Shown: positions 26,123 to 35,608, counted from the stretch's first letter. The stretch: 64,000 nucleotides of DNA from Methylobacterium terricola (GCF_006151805.1 NZ_VDDA01000002.1:310001-374000), one strand, 5' to 3'. The notes: a model not told the origin generated them from the sequence alone. A program made the numbers and translations.

Positions 26123-26656
26123 TCACGCCGGGCGCGCGAGATGCGCGAAGGCGGCGATCACCTGCTCGTAGACCGGGCGCTTGAACGGGATCACCAGGGC
26201 GGCGAGGTTGGCGAGCGGCTCCCAGCGCCAGCCGTCGAACTCCGCCTTGTGGACGCCGCCGCCCGGCCGCAGGATGTCGATCTCGCGCTCGTCGCCCTCG
26301 AAGGCGAAGGCGAACCACTTCTGCGTCTGGCCGCGATAGCGCCCCTTCCAGGGCTTGCCCGCCGCGACGATGGGCAGGTCGTAGGAGTACCAGCCCGGCG
26401 CCTCGGCCAGCAGGCGCACCGAGCCGGGCGCGACGTTGGTCTCCTCGTAGAGCTCGCGCAGGGCGGCGTCGCGCGGCGCCTCGCCCTCGTCGATGCCGCC
26501 CTGCGGCATCTGCCAAGCATGGGCGCCGAGATCGGCGGATTCGTGCCGCCGGTGCCCGGCGAAGACCAGGCCGTCGCGGTTGAACAGGGCGATGCCGACA
26601 CACGGCCTGTAGGGGAGATTGGCCAGGGCGGTCTCGGGGCGGTGGAGCGATGCCAT
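26123..26656 (-). CDS. rppH: RNA pyrophosphohydrolase
   Basis: A 177-residue Nudix enzyme that removes pyrophosphate from the 5' end of transcripts and so triggers RNA decay. The Nudix box is [23 protein letters not shown] (quoted as GGIDEGE ... RELYEETNV), preceded by the RppH-typical [10 protein letters not shown] and AWQMPQGG. It ends with the region [15 protein letters not shown] and a Phe/Trp-rich C-terminal part. The sequence agrees with the longer alphaproteobacterial form. Confidence 0.94.
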   Translation of the reverse strand: MASLHRPETALANLPYRPCVGIALFNRDGLVFAGHRRHESADLGAHAWQMPQGGIDEGEAPRDAALRELYEETNVAPGSVRLLAEAPGWYSYDLPIVAAGKPWKGRYRGQTQKWFAFAFEGDEREIDILRPGGGVHKAEFDGWRWEPLANLAALVIPFKRPVYEQVIAAFAHLARPA

Positions 26657-26736
26657 GCGGCGACCTTAGAGCAATTTCGCGGGCTTTGGACGGGAGATCC
26701 GGCAAAAATGCGGGGCCCGTGCGGTCGTGCGCCGTT

Positions 26737-27963
26737 TCAGGCGCCGGAACGCATGGCTCGGCTCGCCGGCACCAGCAGGATGCCGCGGGATTCGAGGTCT
26801 CGCGCCCAGCGGGCGATACGGTCGATCGAGAGCGGCAGGGCCGTGGCCGAGGCGAGGACGACGCCGGATTTGCGCGCCGCCTCCTCCAGCCGGGCGAGCT
26901 CGCGGTCGATGGCGTCGGGGCGCGGCACCGCATCGACGACGATCTCGGCCCGAGCCACCGGCACCTTGGCCTTGCGGCCGACCTCGCGGGCGAGCGAGCG
27001 CGGCGAGGTGCCGTCGTCGAGGAAGCCGAGTCCGCGGCCCCCGATCTCGCGCAGGACCGGCTCCAGGGCGGCGGCCTCGCCGGTGAGGCGCGCGCCCATG
27101 AAGTTCATGACGCCGACCGCGCCGGGCACCCGGGCGAGGACGAAGGCGAGGCGGTCGAGATTCTCGGCGGGCTTCGCTCCGGTCAGCAGGGTCTGGGGTC
27201 CGGGATCGTTGTCGGGATAGTCGAACGGCTCCATCGGCGCCTGCACCATCACCTCGTGCCCGGCCTCGCGGGCGCGGGTGGCGCTGCGGGTCACGTCGGC
27301 GCCGTAGGGCGCGAAGGCGAGCGTCACGGCGGGCGGCAGGCGCTGGATCGCGTCCTGGGTCGCCGCCTGGCCGATGCCGAGGCCCGACACCACGAGGGCG
27401 ATGCGGCCCGCGACCGCCCCACCCCGCTCCAGCCCGGCGGCCTCCGGCCTCGCATAGACGTCGAGGGCGCGGGCGCCGTCCGGCCCGATCTTCGGCAGGC
27501 TGCCGTAGCGGCCGCGCTCGGCGAGCCGCGGGTCGGGGGCGGGCTTGAGCTGCACCGGGGCGTTGGGGGGGACCCGGATGACCACCGAATCCGGCGCCGT
27601 CGTGCCGTCCGGCCGGCTGACCGAGACGCCGGAGGCGCGCTCGACCTCGTCGGCGGTGCGGCTCGCCGGGCCCGGCCGGGCCGGCACCGCCGGCTCGGGC
27701 ACGGGCGCGCTCGGCGCCCGCACGGCGATGGTCGCGACGGCGTAGGGCTCGCCCGCCAGCGGATCGTCGCCGACGACCAGGACGGCGCCGAGCGCCAGGG
27801 CGCCGATGCCGAGGGCGGCGCCGACGAGCGGACGGTGGGTCAGGGCGGAGCGCCAGCGCGCGGTGCGGGCGGTCGCCTCGTCCCGCAGCCCGAGGGGACG
27901 GGTCAGGATGGTGTCGGACGCGAGCGGCACAGGCGTGAGGTCCCGCGACCGTGTCGCTGCCAC
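26737..27963 (-). CDS. Divergent polysaccharide deacetylase family protein
   Basis: A 408-residue protein with a short cytoplasmic N-terminus, one transmembrane helix at about 45-62 (VGAALGIGALALGAVLVVG), a Pro-rich linker and a C-terminal divergent polysaccharide deacetylase domain (IALVVSGLGIGQAATQDAIQ, then VMVQAPMEPFDYPDNDPGP). Family members sit downstream of ctpA and envC-like genes in many proteobacteria, as here. The role is probably in cell-envelope metabolism and is unproven. The GTG start at 27963 lies only seven bases past a strong hairpin, so a GTG 11 codons inside (27930) is a realistic alternative. Confidence 0.82.
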   Translation of the reverse strand: MAATRSRDLTPVPLASDTILTRPLGLRDEATARTARWRSALTHRPLVGAALGIGALALGAVLVVGDDPLAGEPYAVATIAVRAPSAPVPEPAVPARPGPASRTADEVERASGVSVSRPDGTTAPDSVVIRVPPNAPVQLKPAPDPRLAERGRYGSLPKIGPDGARALDVYARPEAAGLERGGAVAGRIALVVSGLGIGQAATQDAIQRLPPAVTLAFAPYGADVTRSATRAREAGHEVMVQAPMEPFDYPDNDPGPQTLLTGAKPAENLDRLAFVLARVPGAVGVMNFMGARLTGEAAALEPVLREIGGRGLGFLDDGTSPRSLAREVGRKAKVPVARAEIVVDAVPRPDAIDRELARLEEAARKSGVVLASATALPLSIDRIARWARDLESRGILLVPASRAMRSGA

Positions 27964-27970
27964 AGAAGCG

Positions 27971-28012
27971 GAAGGCCCGCAGCGCCGGTCGTGACCGGTA
28001 TTGCGGGCCTTC
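27971..28012 (-). terminator. Strong hairpin between ctpA and the polysaccharide-deacetylase gene
   Basis: GAAGGCCCGCA at 27971-27981 and TGCGGGCCTTC at 28002-28012 form a perfect 11-bp stem, capped by CCGGTC/GACCGG. On the minus strand it is followed by only a weak T-rich stretch and then the next start codon. It could be a leaky terminator or attenuator. Confidence 0.6.
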
Positions 28013-28080
28013 GTGGTAAACGCGGCGTTAAGACGGGCGCCTGCGATCGTCGGCGGGCGCCCGGACCGGACCGGTCCCGG

Positions 28081-29409
28081 TCAGTTCGGCTTCGGATCCG
28101 TGGTCTTCGCGGTGTTGGCCGCGCCCTTCTGCACGCCGTGCAGGAAGTCGACCGCGGCAATCAGCTGCTTGTCCTTGGCCGGATCCGGCGGGACGTAGGC
28201 CGACGAGCCGCCGCGCTCCTCGGTGTCCTTCTGCTTGAGGTGGCCCTTGAGGCCGGCCTCGCCCTTGGTCTCGTCCTTGCCCTTCAGCTCGTCGGGCACG
28301 TCCTGCAGCACCTCCTGGTCCGGCTCGATGCCCTTGGCCTGGATCGAGCGGCCGGACGGGGTGTAGTAGCGCGCGGTGGTGAGCCGCAGGGCGCCGTTGC
28401 CGCCGAGCGGGATGATCGACTGCACCGAGCCCTTGCCGAACGAGCGGGTGCCGAGCACGGTCGCCCGCTTGTGGTCCTGAAGCGCGCCGGCGACGATCTC
28501 GGAGGCCGAGGCCGAGCCGCCATTGACCAGGACCACGATCGGCTTGCCCTTGGTCAGGTCGCCGGACTTGGCCGAGAAGCGCTGGGTCTCGTCCGGGTTG
28601 CGGCCGCGGGTCGAGACGATCTCGCCGCGGTCGAGGAAGGCGTCGGAGACCATCACCGCCTGGTCGAGCAGGCCGCCCGGGTTGTTGCGCAGGTCGATGA
28701 TGAAGCCCTTGAGCTTGTCGCCGGGCAGCTCGGTCGAGATCTTGTCGATGGCGGCCTTGAGTCCGTCATAGGTCTGCTCGTTGAACTGGGTCAGGCGGAC
28801 ATAGCCGATATCGCCGCCCTCGGTGCGCGAGCGCACCGGCTTGATCCGGATCAGGTCGCGGTTGAGCGTGACCTCGAGCGGATCCTTGGCCTCCTTGCGG
28901 GTGATCTTCAGCTTGACCGGCGAGTTGACCGGGCCGCGCATCTTGTCGACGGCCTGGTTGAGGGTCAGGCCCTGGACCTGGTCGCCGTCGATCTGGGTGA
29001 TGACGTCGTTGGCCAGCAGGCCGGCGCGGGCGGCCGGCGTGTCGTCGATCGGGGTGACGACCTTGATCAGGCCGTCCTCCATCGTGACCTCGATGCCGAG
29101 GCCGCCGAACTCGCCCTTGGTCTGGACCTGCATGTCACGGAAGCTCTTGGCGTCCATGTAGCTCGAATGCGGGTCGAGCGAGGTCAGCATGCCGTTGACG
29201 GCCGCCTCGATCAGCTTCGCCTCGTCGGGCTTCTCGACGTAGTCGGTGCGGATCTTCTCGAACACGTCGCCGAACAGGCTGAGCTGGCGATAGGTCTCGG
29301 CCGAGGCGGCGACGGCGCTCGTGCTCGAGAGCAGGTGGGTCTGGGTCGCCACCGTGGCCGTCCCGGCGCCCAGGATGGCTCCGAACAGGACGAGGGAAAC
29401 TTTGCGCAT
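28081..29409 (-). CDS. ctpA: S41 family C-terminal processing peptidase
   Basis: A 442-residue periplasmic protease. An N-terminal signal or anchor (MRKVSLVLFGAILGAGTATVA) is followed by an N-terminal helical part, a PDZ domain (about 85-170, GGLGIEVTMEDGLIKVV) and the S41 catalytic core. The Ser lies in the GSASASEI segment and the Lys in RSFGKGSVQ, with GFIIDLRNNPGGLL before them. The start codon overlaps the stop of the EnvC-like gene (TAATG), which supports both the start and joint translation. CtpA-type proteases and EnvC-type activators both act on peptidoglycan hydrolase control, so the pair makes functional sense. Confidence 0.94.
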   Translation of the reverse strand: MRKVSLVLFGAILGAGTATVATQTHLLSSTSAVAASAETYRQLSLFGDVFEKIRTDYVEKPDEAKLIEAAVNGMLTSLDPHSSYMDAKSFRDMQVQTKGEFGGLGIEVTMEDGLIKVVTPIDDTPAARAGLLANDVITQIDGDQVQGLTLNQAVDKMRGPVNSPVKLKITRKEAKDPLEVTLNRDLIRIKPVRSRTEGGDIGYVRLTQFNEQTYDGLKAAIDKISTELPGDKLKGFIIDLRNNPGGLLDQAVMVSDAFLDRGEIVSTRGRNPDETQRFSAKSGDLTKGKPIVVLVNGGSASASEIVAGALQDHKRATVLGTRSFGKGSVQSIIPLGGNGALRLTTARYYTPSGRSIQAKGIEPDQEVLQDVPDELKGKDETKGEAGLKGHLKQKDTEERGGSSAYVPPDPAKDKQLIAAVDFLHGVQKGAANTAKTTDPKPN

Positions 29410-30731
29410 TATCCGCGAACCTTCTCGCTTGACCCTTTGGCCCACCAAGGATCCGGGTCGATGGAGCCACCGTCTTTTTTGAACTCGACGTACAGGACGG
29501 GATCGTTCCGCCCACCGGCTCCTGCCGAAGGTGCGGAGCCCGTGTCTCCCATCACGGCGACCGGCTCCCCCGCGAGCACGAACTGACCGACCTCGACGTT
29601 GATCTGGTCCATGCCCGCCAGGAGGAGATAGTAGCCGTCGCCCGCGTTGATGATCAAGAGACGACCGTAGGAGCGGAACGCCCCCGCGTAGGCCACCCAG
29701 CCGTCGGCCGGAGAGGAGACGACGCCCCGCGGGCGCGTCATGAGCGATATGCCGCGGCTCGTGCCCCCTGCCCCGTCGGGGCTGCCGAAGGTCCGCACCA
29801 CCTCCCCGCTCACCGGTCGCGGCACCAGGCCGCGAACCTGGGGAAACGGCACCTTCGGGGCGAGCCGTGCGGGGTCGCGAAGCGCGGCGGCGGCGAAGCG
29901 CTCGCGGGTCTCGCGGCTCTCGGCCTCGGCGGCCTCCTTGGCGGCGCCGGCGGCGCGGCGGGCAGTGGCGAGGTCGCCGTCGAGGCGGTCGACCAGGTCC
30001 TTGAGCGAGCGCGCCTGGCCGGCGAGGCCAGTGGCGCGGTCGCGCTCGGCGGTGAGCCCGCTCTCGGCCTCGCCGAGCCGCGCCTGGCGCGCCGCGATGA
30101 GCGCGGTGAGGCGCTGGCGCTCGGCCGCCCAGCCCTTGATGTCGCCGCGCAGGGTCTCCTGGTCGGTGGCGATCATGCCGCGCAGGCGCACCAGCTCGGC
30201 GAGGTCGCCGGCCAGGGTCTCGGCCTCGCCCTGCAACTCGGGCACCACGGCGCCGAGCAGCATCGAGGTGCGGATCGCCGCCAGCACGTCCTCCGGCCGC
30301 ACCAGCACCGCCGGCGGCGGGCGCCGGCCCATGCGCTGGAGCGCCGCCAGGACCTCGGCGATGACGCCGCGGCGGGCCTCGAGCGAGCGGCGCAACGCCG
30401 TCTCGCTGCCCGCCATGGTCTGGAGCCGAGCCTCGAGGTCGGAGATGCGGCCTTCCGCCTCCTGCGCCTTGCGGGCGGCGTCGATCAGGGCCTGGTTGAG
30501 CCGGGCGCCGTCGCCCTTGATCTCGGCCACCTCGCGCTCGAGCTTGGCGCGGGTCTCGGTGCTCGCCGCGAGCGCGCTCTCGATCGCCCGCAGGCTCTCG
30601 GCCTTGCGGTCCTTCTCGGCCTGGGCTTTCGCGACGGCATCGGCCGCCGGGTCCGGTGCCGGCTGGGCGCTGGCGCAGCCCATGCCGGCGAGGAACGCCG
30701 CCAGGACGGCAGGGAGACGCGCTCGGGTCAC
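29409..30731 (-). CDS. EnvC-like murein hydrolase activator with degenerate LytM domain
   Basis: A 440-residue periplasmic protein. A signal peptide of about 22 residues is followed by a long coiled coil (about 35-290) and a C-terminal LytM/M23 domain (about 315-420). The metal ligands of active M23 peptidases are missing: the first-motif His and Asp are replaced in GTSRGISLMTRP, and the HxH motif reads YYLLLAGMDQ. This is the pattern of EnvC-type activators, which switch on amidases rather than cut murein themselves. The start is GTG, overlapping the rlmH stop by four bases (GTGA). It is followed immediately by ctpA. Confidence 0.9.
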   Translation of the reverse strand: MTRARLPAVLAAFLAGMGCASAQPAPDPAADAVAKAQAEKDRKAESLRAIESALAASTETRAKLEREVAEIKGDGARLNQALIDAARKAQEAEGRISDLEARLQTMAGSETALRRSLEARRGVIAEVLAALQRMGRRPPPAVLVRPEDVLAAIRTSMLLGAVVPELQGEAETLAGDLAELVRLRGMIATDQETLRGDIKGWAAERQRLTALIAARQARLGEAESGLTAERDRATGLAGQARSLKDLVDRLDGDLATARRAAGAAKEAAEAESRETRERFAAAALRDPARLAPKVPFPQVRGLVPRPVSGEVVRTFGSPDGAGGTSRGISLMTRPRGVVSSPADGWVAYAGAFRSYGRLLIINAGDGYYLLLAGMDQINVEVGQFVLAGEPVAVMGDTGSAPSAGAGGRNDPVLYVEFKKDGGSIDPDPWWAKGSSEKVRG

Positions 30732-31216
30732 GGGGCGCCGCGGTGATAGGGATGGCCGGAGAGGATCGTCATGGCCCGGTAGAGCTGCTCCAGGGCCAGG
30801 ACACGGACGAGCCCGTGCGGCAGTGTGGCGGCGCCGAAGGCGAAAATAAGGTCGGCCCTGGCTCTGACACTAGGATCGAGCCCGTCGGCGCCGCCAATCA
30901 CGATGGCGAGACCAGGCCGGCTGCCGTCGCGCCAGGCGCCGATCTGCGCGGCGAAATCCAGGCTGGCGATGGCGCGCCCGCCCTCGTCGAGGACGATCGT
31001 CGCGGCGCCGGCCGGCAGCGCCGCCAGGATCGCGCCCGCCTCCTCGGCGCAGCGGTCCGGCGCGCGCCGGGCCCGGCTCTCGGGGATCTCGGTCAGCTGC
31101 AACGCGGAAAAGCCGAGGCTGCGGCCGAGCGCGTCGGCACGGCCGCGATACTCCTCGGCGAGGTCGCGCTCGGGGCCGCGCTTGAGGCGGCCCACCGCGA
31201 CGAGGGCGAGCCGCAT
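30728..31216 (-). CDS. rlmH: 23S rRNA (pseudouridine1915-N3)-methyltransferase
   Basis: A 162-residue SPOUT-class methyltransferase that modifies helix 69 of 23S rRNA. It contains the SAM-binding knot residues (AIVIGGADGLDPSVRARADLI split across IVIGGADG and ARADLIFAFG) and the canonical C-terminus LEQLYRAMTILSGHPYHR. Order rsfS-rlmH-envC-ctpA is the usual one in alphaproteobacteria, and the four-base overlap with the next gene points to a single operon. Confidence 0.96.
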   Translation of the reverse strand: MRLALVAVGRLKRGPERDLAEEYRGRADALGRSLGFSALQLTEIPESRARRAPDRCAEEAGAILAALPAGAATIVLDEGGRAIASLDFAAQIGAWRDGSRPGLAIVIGGADGLDPSVRARADLIFAFGAATLPHGLVRVLALEQLYRAMTILSGHPYHRGAP

Positions 31217-31244
31217 GGCGGCGGTCCCGGATCGTCGGACGGCG

Positions 31245-31577
31245 TCAGCCGGCGAGGCGGTCGGCCGGCCGGTCGGCGCCCCAGATCTTCTCGAGATTGT
31301 AGAAGTGCCGCACCTCGGGCCGGAACACGTGGACCAAGAGATCCCCGGCGTCGATCAGCACCCAGTCGCAGGCCGGCATGCCCTCGACCCGGGGATTGCC
31401 GAAGCCGCGAGTCTTGAACTCCTGGATCACCTTGTCGGCGATCGAGCCGACATGGCGCTGCGAGCGGCCGGAGGTGATGATCATCGCGTCGGCGAGCGAG
31501 GTCCGGCCGACGAGATCGATCTCGACGGTGTCCTCGGCCTTCATGTCCTCGAGACAGGCGAGGGCAACCGACCTCAT
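31245..31577 (-). CDS. rsfS: Ribosome silencing factor RsfS
   Basis: At least 110 residues. RsfS binds ribosomal protein L14 and blocks subunit joining during starvation. Conserved parts are DMKAEDTVEIDLVGR, DAMIITSGRSQRHVGSIADKV and the C-terminal VHVFRPEVRHFYNLEKIWGAD. The ATG at 31577 starts just before the conserved domain. Translation may begin further upstream in the same frame, for example at GTG 31712 or a CTG near 31685, adding a Glu/Ala-rich leader of 35-45 residues, as I recall for some relatives. It lies between nadD and rlmH in the usual order. Confidence 0.88.
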   Translation of the reverse strand: MRSVALACLEDMKAEDTVEIDLVGRTSLADAMIITSGRSQRHVGSIADKVIQEFKTRGFGNPRVEGMPACDWVLIDAGDLLVHVFRPEVRHFYNLEKIWGADRPADRLAG

Positions 31578-31841
31578 GTCCGCGGCCTCGGGCGCGTCGA
31601 TCCGGGAGTCCTGCGCCCGGGATTCCTGCGCTTCGGCCTGAGCGGGAAGCTCGTTGTCCTGAGCTTCGTGAGAGATTGCGTCGTTCAGTGCCGACCCCTG
31701 TCGATGAGGCACCCGCCTGGCGCCACGAGACGATGTTGCCCGCGGCGCGCACAGCGGCGCCGATGCTGTCGTAGGATGACAGTGGCGCGCCGGTGCCGTT
31801 TTTTCAAGCGCAAGCCCGCGCGAATCCCGAGCCATCGCCGG

Positions 31842-32459
31842 TCAAGGCCGGGTTTTCGCCGCCCGCAGGGCGGTCGAGGACAGGCTGTTGCGGGGTCCGT
31901 GCAGGAAGACCCAGGCCGGCGGCGGCCGGTCGGCCAGGGTGATGGCGGCGGATTCGTCGATGCGCGAGGCCGCGAGCGCCCGGGCGGCGGGCGAGGCGAC
32001 GGCCCTCAGGGTGTAGCCCGGGCGGTCGATCACCGCGAACGGCATCCGGGCGGCGATCTCGCGCCAGCCGCGCCAGCGATGGAAGCTCGCCAGGCTGTCG
32101 GCGCCCATGATCCAGACGAAGCGGGCCTCCGGGTGCCGCATGGTCAGCCAGCGCAGGGTGTCGATGGTGTAGCGCGGGCCCGCGTGACCGATGCCCAGCG
32201 ACGCCTCGAAATCGGTCACGGCGATCCGGGGATCGGCCGCGACCGCCCGGGCCGCCGCGGCGCGGGAGGCGGCGCCGGGCAGGTCGCTGCGGTCCTTCAG
32301 CGGGTTTCCGGGGCTCACCAGCCACCACACCCGGTCGAGGGCGAGGCGCCGCAGGGCGAGCCGGCTGACATGCCGGTGGCCGGCATGGGCGGGGTTGAAC
32401 GAGCCGCCATAGAGGCCGACCCGCAGGCCCGGCGCGAGGGGCGGCAGGCGCAGGATCAA
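31842..32459 (-). CDS. nadD: Nicotinate-nucleotide adenylyltransferase
   Basis: A 205-residue enzyme of NAD synthesis. The N-terminal nucleotidyltransferase motif is GLYGGSFNPAHAGHRH and the distal motif SSTALRA replaces the usual ISSTxIR. The segment MGADSLASFHRWRGWREIA is also typical. No ATG gives a sensible N-terminus. TTG at 32459 (LILRLPPLAPGLRVGLYGG) is the best start I can see, but its Shine-Dalgarno sequence is weak, so the start is uncertain. It follows proA by 37 bases, the common alphaproteobacterial proA-nadD-rsfS order. Confidence 0.9.
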   Translation of the reverse strand: MILRLPPLAPGLRVGLYGGSFNPAHAGHRHVSRLALRRLALDRVWWLVSPGNPLKDRSDLPGAASRAAAARAVAADPRIAVTDFEASLGIGHAGPRYTIDTLRWLTMRHPEARFVWIMGADSLASFHRWRGWREIAARMPFAVIDRPGYTLRAVASPAARALAASRIDESAAITLADRPPPAWVFLHGPRNSLSSTALRAAKTRP

Positions 32460-32496
32460 GGGTGCATCCGGACCGGCCGTCCCTCGTCTCAGCCGA

Positions 32497-33792
32497 TCAC
32501 GGGCGGATCTGCCCGGTGCCGCGGACGCGGTACTTGAAGGTGGTGAGCTGCTCGACGCCGACCGGGCCGCGGGCGTGCATCCGCCCGGTGGCGATGCCGA
32601 TCTCGGCGCCGAAGCCGAACTCGCCGCCATCGGCGAACTGGGTCGAGGCGTTGTGGACGACGATCGCCGAATCGACCTCGGCCAGGAAGCGCTCGGCGGC
32701 TGCCTGATCCTGGGTCAGGATCGCCTCGGTGTGGTGCGAGCCGTAGGCGTCGATGTGGTCCATCGCGGCCTCCAGGCCGTCGACGACCCGGACCGAGATG
32801 ATCGCGTCGAGGTATTCGGTGCGCCAATCCTCCTCGGTCGCCGGGCTCACCCGCGGATCCACCGCCTGCGCCGCCTCGTCCCCGCGCACCGCGCAGCCGG
32901 CCTCCAGGAGGTCGGCCACCAGCGGCGCGAGATGGGTCGCCGCGCAGGCGCGGTCGACCAGCAGGGTCTCGGCAGCGCCGCAGATGCCGGTGCGGCGCAT
33001 CTTGCTGTTGCGCACGATCGCCCGGGTCATGGCGAGGTCGGCCCCTTCGTGGACGAAGACGTGGCAGATCCCTTCCAGATGGGCGAAGACCGGCACCCGC
33101 GCCTCGTCCTGCACCCGGGCCACCAGGCTCTTGCCGCCGCGGGGCACGATCACGTCGATCGCGCCGTCGAGGCCGGTGAGCATGGCGCCGACGGCGGCGC
33201 GGTCCTTCGTCGGCACGAGCTGGATCGCGTCGGCCGGCAGGCCGTGGCGGGTCAGGCCCTCGACCATCGCCTGCGCGATCGCGGCGGCGCTGCGGTGGCT
33301 CTCGGAGCCGGCGCGCAGGATCGCGGCGTTGCCGGCCTTGAGGCACAGGGCGCCGGCATCCGCCGTCACGTTGGGACGGCTCTCGAAGATCACCCCGATC
33401 ACGCCGAGGGGCGTCGCCACCCGCTCGATCGTCAGGCCGTTCGGCCGCTCGTAGGTGGCGAGGGTCCGCCCGACGGGATCGGGCAGGCCGGCGATGCTCT
33501 CCAGGGCTCCGGCGATGCCCTCGATCCGGGCGGGATCGAGCGCCAGGCGGTCGAGGCTGGCGGCGGACAGTCCCTTGGCCCGGCCCTCCGCGAGGTCGGC
33601 GGCGTTGGCCGCCAGGATCGCCGCGCCCGCCTCGCGCAAGCAGGCGGCGGCCTCGCGCAGGGCCGCATCCTTCACCGGGCCTGGGACCGGAGCCATCCGG
33701 CGGGAGGCGGCGCGTGCACGCCGGCCGATCTCGCGCATCAGCGCGTCGACATCCTCGGGGCGGGGCTTCAGGCTCAGCACGGACACGGTCAT
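32497..33792 (-). CDS. proA: Glutamate-5-semialdehyde dehydrogenase (gamma-glutamyl phosphate reductase)
   Basis: A 431-residue enzyme that makes the second step of proline synthesis. It has the aldehyde-dehydrogenase-like fold with [34 protein letters not shown] and the catalytic Cys in [15 protein letters not shown], plus the C-terminal [26 protein letters not shown] ending (positions near 400-420). The ATG at 33792 gives [16 protein letters not shown]; 25 upstream residues were dropped. proB and obg, often upstream, are not present in the window. Confidence 0.96.
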   Translation of the reverse strand: MTVSVLSLKPRPEDVDALMREIGRRARAASRRMAPVPGPVKDAALREAAACLREAGAAILAANAADLAEGRAKGLSAASLDRLALDPARIEGIAGALESIAGLPDPVGRTLATYERPNGLTIERVATPLGVIGVIFESRPNVTADAGALCLKAGNAAILRAGSESHRSAAAIAQAMVEGLTRHGLPADAIQLVPTKDRAAVGAMLTGLDGAIDVIVPRGGKSLVARVQDEARVPVFAHLEGICHVFVHEGADLAMTRAIVRNSKMRRTGICGAAETLLVDRACAATHLAPLVADLLEAGCAVRGDEAAQAVDPRVSPATEEDWRTEYLDAIISVRVVDGLEAAMDHIDAYGSHHTEAILTQDQAAAERFLAEVDSAIVVHNASTQFADGGEFGFGAEIGIATGRMHARGPVGVEQLTTFKYRVRGTGQIRP

Positions 33793-33921
33793 CTCATCCC
33801 GGCCGCGGCGAGCGGCCCAAGGTGTCGAAGGGGATCCGTCATGCCACGGCGGGCCGGCGGGCGACAAGGGCGCCGGGCAACGGCTGGCCGAGGGCGCCCT
33901 CCCGGCCTGGGACGGGTCCGA

Positions 33922-35343
33922 TCATCTCGCCAGCCCGACCACGCTGCTCGACGGCCCGAGGCCCGTGGGCACCGGGCCGTCGGTGGCGCCGTAGCGGGTG
34001 TTGATGACCAGGCGGGGCTGATAGTCGAGACGGATCTTGTTGGCGACGATCGCCGTGTACTCCGACTGATCGGCGACGACCTGACTGGAACGGACCCAGA
34101 AGGTCCCGCGCGGCAGGTAGATCGTCCCGACCAGACGCCGGGCGGAATCGCTCATGATGACGTATTGCTGTCCCTCCATGGTCGATCTGTCCTCGAATAG
34201 CATGACTCCCGCCATCGGCCCGGTCCGGGGCGCCGTGAGCTCGACAGCCGAATTCGGCAAAAATACGAGCGGTCCGATGCTTTTAATCTGACTATTCGTG
34301 TAGTTCCCGGTGAAATAGATCCCGACATCATCTCCCTTCAGTGAGCCAATGGCCTTGATTTTGCTGACATTTCTGCACTGTTTTATGCCTGACGCGATCT
34401 CGCAAACCTCCTCGATCATGGCCATCTGCTGGGGCGGGCCGACGACCAGCGGGCCGTCCTTCATGACGAAGATGCCTGGTCTGAGCCTGACCTCGGCACC
34501 GTCCTTGATCATCAGTCCGCCGCAATAGGTTCCGGGATCGAGGGTGTAGCGTCCCCCGCTGAGTATCAGGTTGTTTTGAAGGCAGCTGCCGACCGGCGGC
34601 GCCGGCCGCTCCGCCAGCGGATCCTTGATGGCCGGGCAGCCCGAGACGGGAAGCGGCGAGAAGTTGGCCGATTGTCCCCAGAACCCTCCGACCGCGCAGG
34701 TGGTCGAGGCCTGGAGCAGGCTCGCGCCGCCGCCTACGAGACCCCTGACGTCCGAGGACATGGCATAGACCGCACAATCGCCGGCCTCGATCCTGGCCCA
34801 GTTGTAGAGCTGGAGCGCGCCCAGACCGGTTCGCGAGAGCGCCACGATGCACAGCTTGGTGGTGCCCACGGTCTCGGCGGTGGCCGACAGGCTGAGATCG
34901 GTCAGATAGGGTGTGACCAACCGGCGCATGATCGCGAATTTGCGCTGGCTCAGGGTGACGGTGACCGCGTTCGGCGTCCGGCCCCTGGACGCGTCGATGG
35001 GAATGAAGTGCCCGCCGGGCCTCTCCCGGATCACCGGCGTGACCGTGACTTTCACGGCCCCGTCGCCGCGCTGCAGCTTCACATTGCTCTTGGCGTAGGA
35101 TTCTGCCAGCGATTGCATCCGCAATGCGTTCGCACCGGAGACCTGCAGATCCGAGATCACCGCGAGGGCGGCCGCATCGGCCGCCTGCTGCAGCGTCGTC
35201 CGCTGCATCGTCCAGGTCGCGTAATCGACCGCGAGGCCGACCATGCCGAGCAGGACCGGACCGAGGAGGCCGAAGATGACGACGATGCTGCCGGATCGAT
35301 CGGCCCAAAAGCGGCTCCCGCCGCCTGCTCCCCGCCCGATCAT
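33922..35343 (-). CDS. TadG-like pilus-assembly/secreted membrane protein
   Basis: A 473-residue protein. The N-terminus has RSGSIVVIFGLLGPVLLGMVGLAVDY (transmembrane helix at about 17-40) followed by TLQQAADAAALAVI, the signature of Flp-pilus TadE/TadG-like proteins. The rest is a long extracytoplasmic domain with several Cys residues and strand-rich segments. No other tad genes lie nearby, so it is an orphan. The ATG at 35343 has AAGGGA just upstream; an ATG at 35367 is possible. Base composition is visibly lower in GC than in neighbouring genes, especially around 34240-34400. Confidence 0.8.
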   Translation of the reverse strand: MIGRGAGGGSRFWADRSGSIVVIFGLLGPVLLGMVGLAVDYATWTMQRTTLQQAADAAALAVISDLQVSGANALRMQSLAESYAKSNVKLQRGDGAVKVTVTPVIRERPGGHFIPIDASRGRTPNAVTVTLSQRKFAIMRRLVTPYLTDLSLSATAETVGTTKLCIVALSRTGLGALQLYNWARIEAGDCAVYAMSSDVRGLVGGGASLLQASTTCAVGGFWGQSANFSPLPVSGCPAIKDPLAERPAPPVGSCLQNNLILSGGRYTLDPGTYCGGLMIKDGAEVRLRPGIFVMKDGPLVVGPPQQMAMIEEVCEIASGIKQCRNVSKIKAIGSLKGDDVGIYFTGNYTNSQIKSIGPLVFLPNSAVELTAPRTGPMAGVMLFEDRSTMEGQQYVIMSDSARRLVGTIYLPRGTFWVRSSQVVADQSEYTAIVANKIRLDYQPRLVINTRYGATDGPVPTGLGPSSSVVGLAR

Positions 35344-35545
35344 CGGTTCCCTTGTTCCTTCCCCCATGACGCAAAGATGATGCGCCGGGCAGGTTAAGGT
35401 GACCTTGCGGAATATAGCACGTTGACACCACTGCTGGGTGCGAGCTTCGGGTGGAAACTCTTCGCACAACTCGAGATTGCCTCGATCTTGTCTCGCGTCA
35501 TAGGCAGGCCGGATGATCCGGCGGTTGCCGGCAGGCACTGGCCAC

Positions 35546-35575
35546 GAAAAAAGCCGCCGGGACGGCCGGCGGCTT
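35546..35575 (-). terminator. Intrinsic terminator after lepA
   Basis: A perfect 10-bp stem (AAGCCGCCGG at 35551-35560 and CCGGCGGCTT at 35566-35575) with a five-base loop runs into TTTTTT on the minus strand. Confidence 0.92.
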
Positions 35576-35608
35576 CTCACGGGCAGACGAGCCGGGCGAC
35601 TTCGCGGA

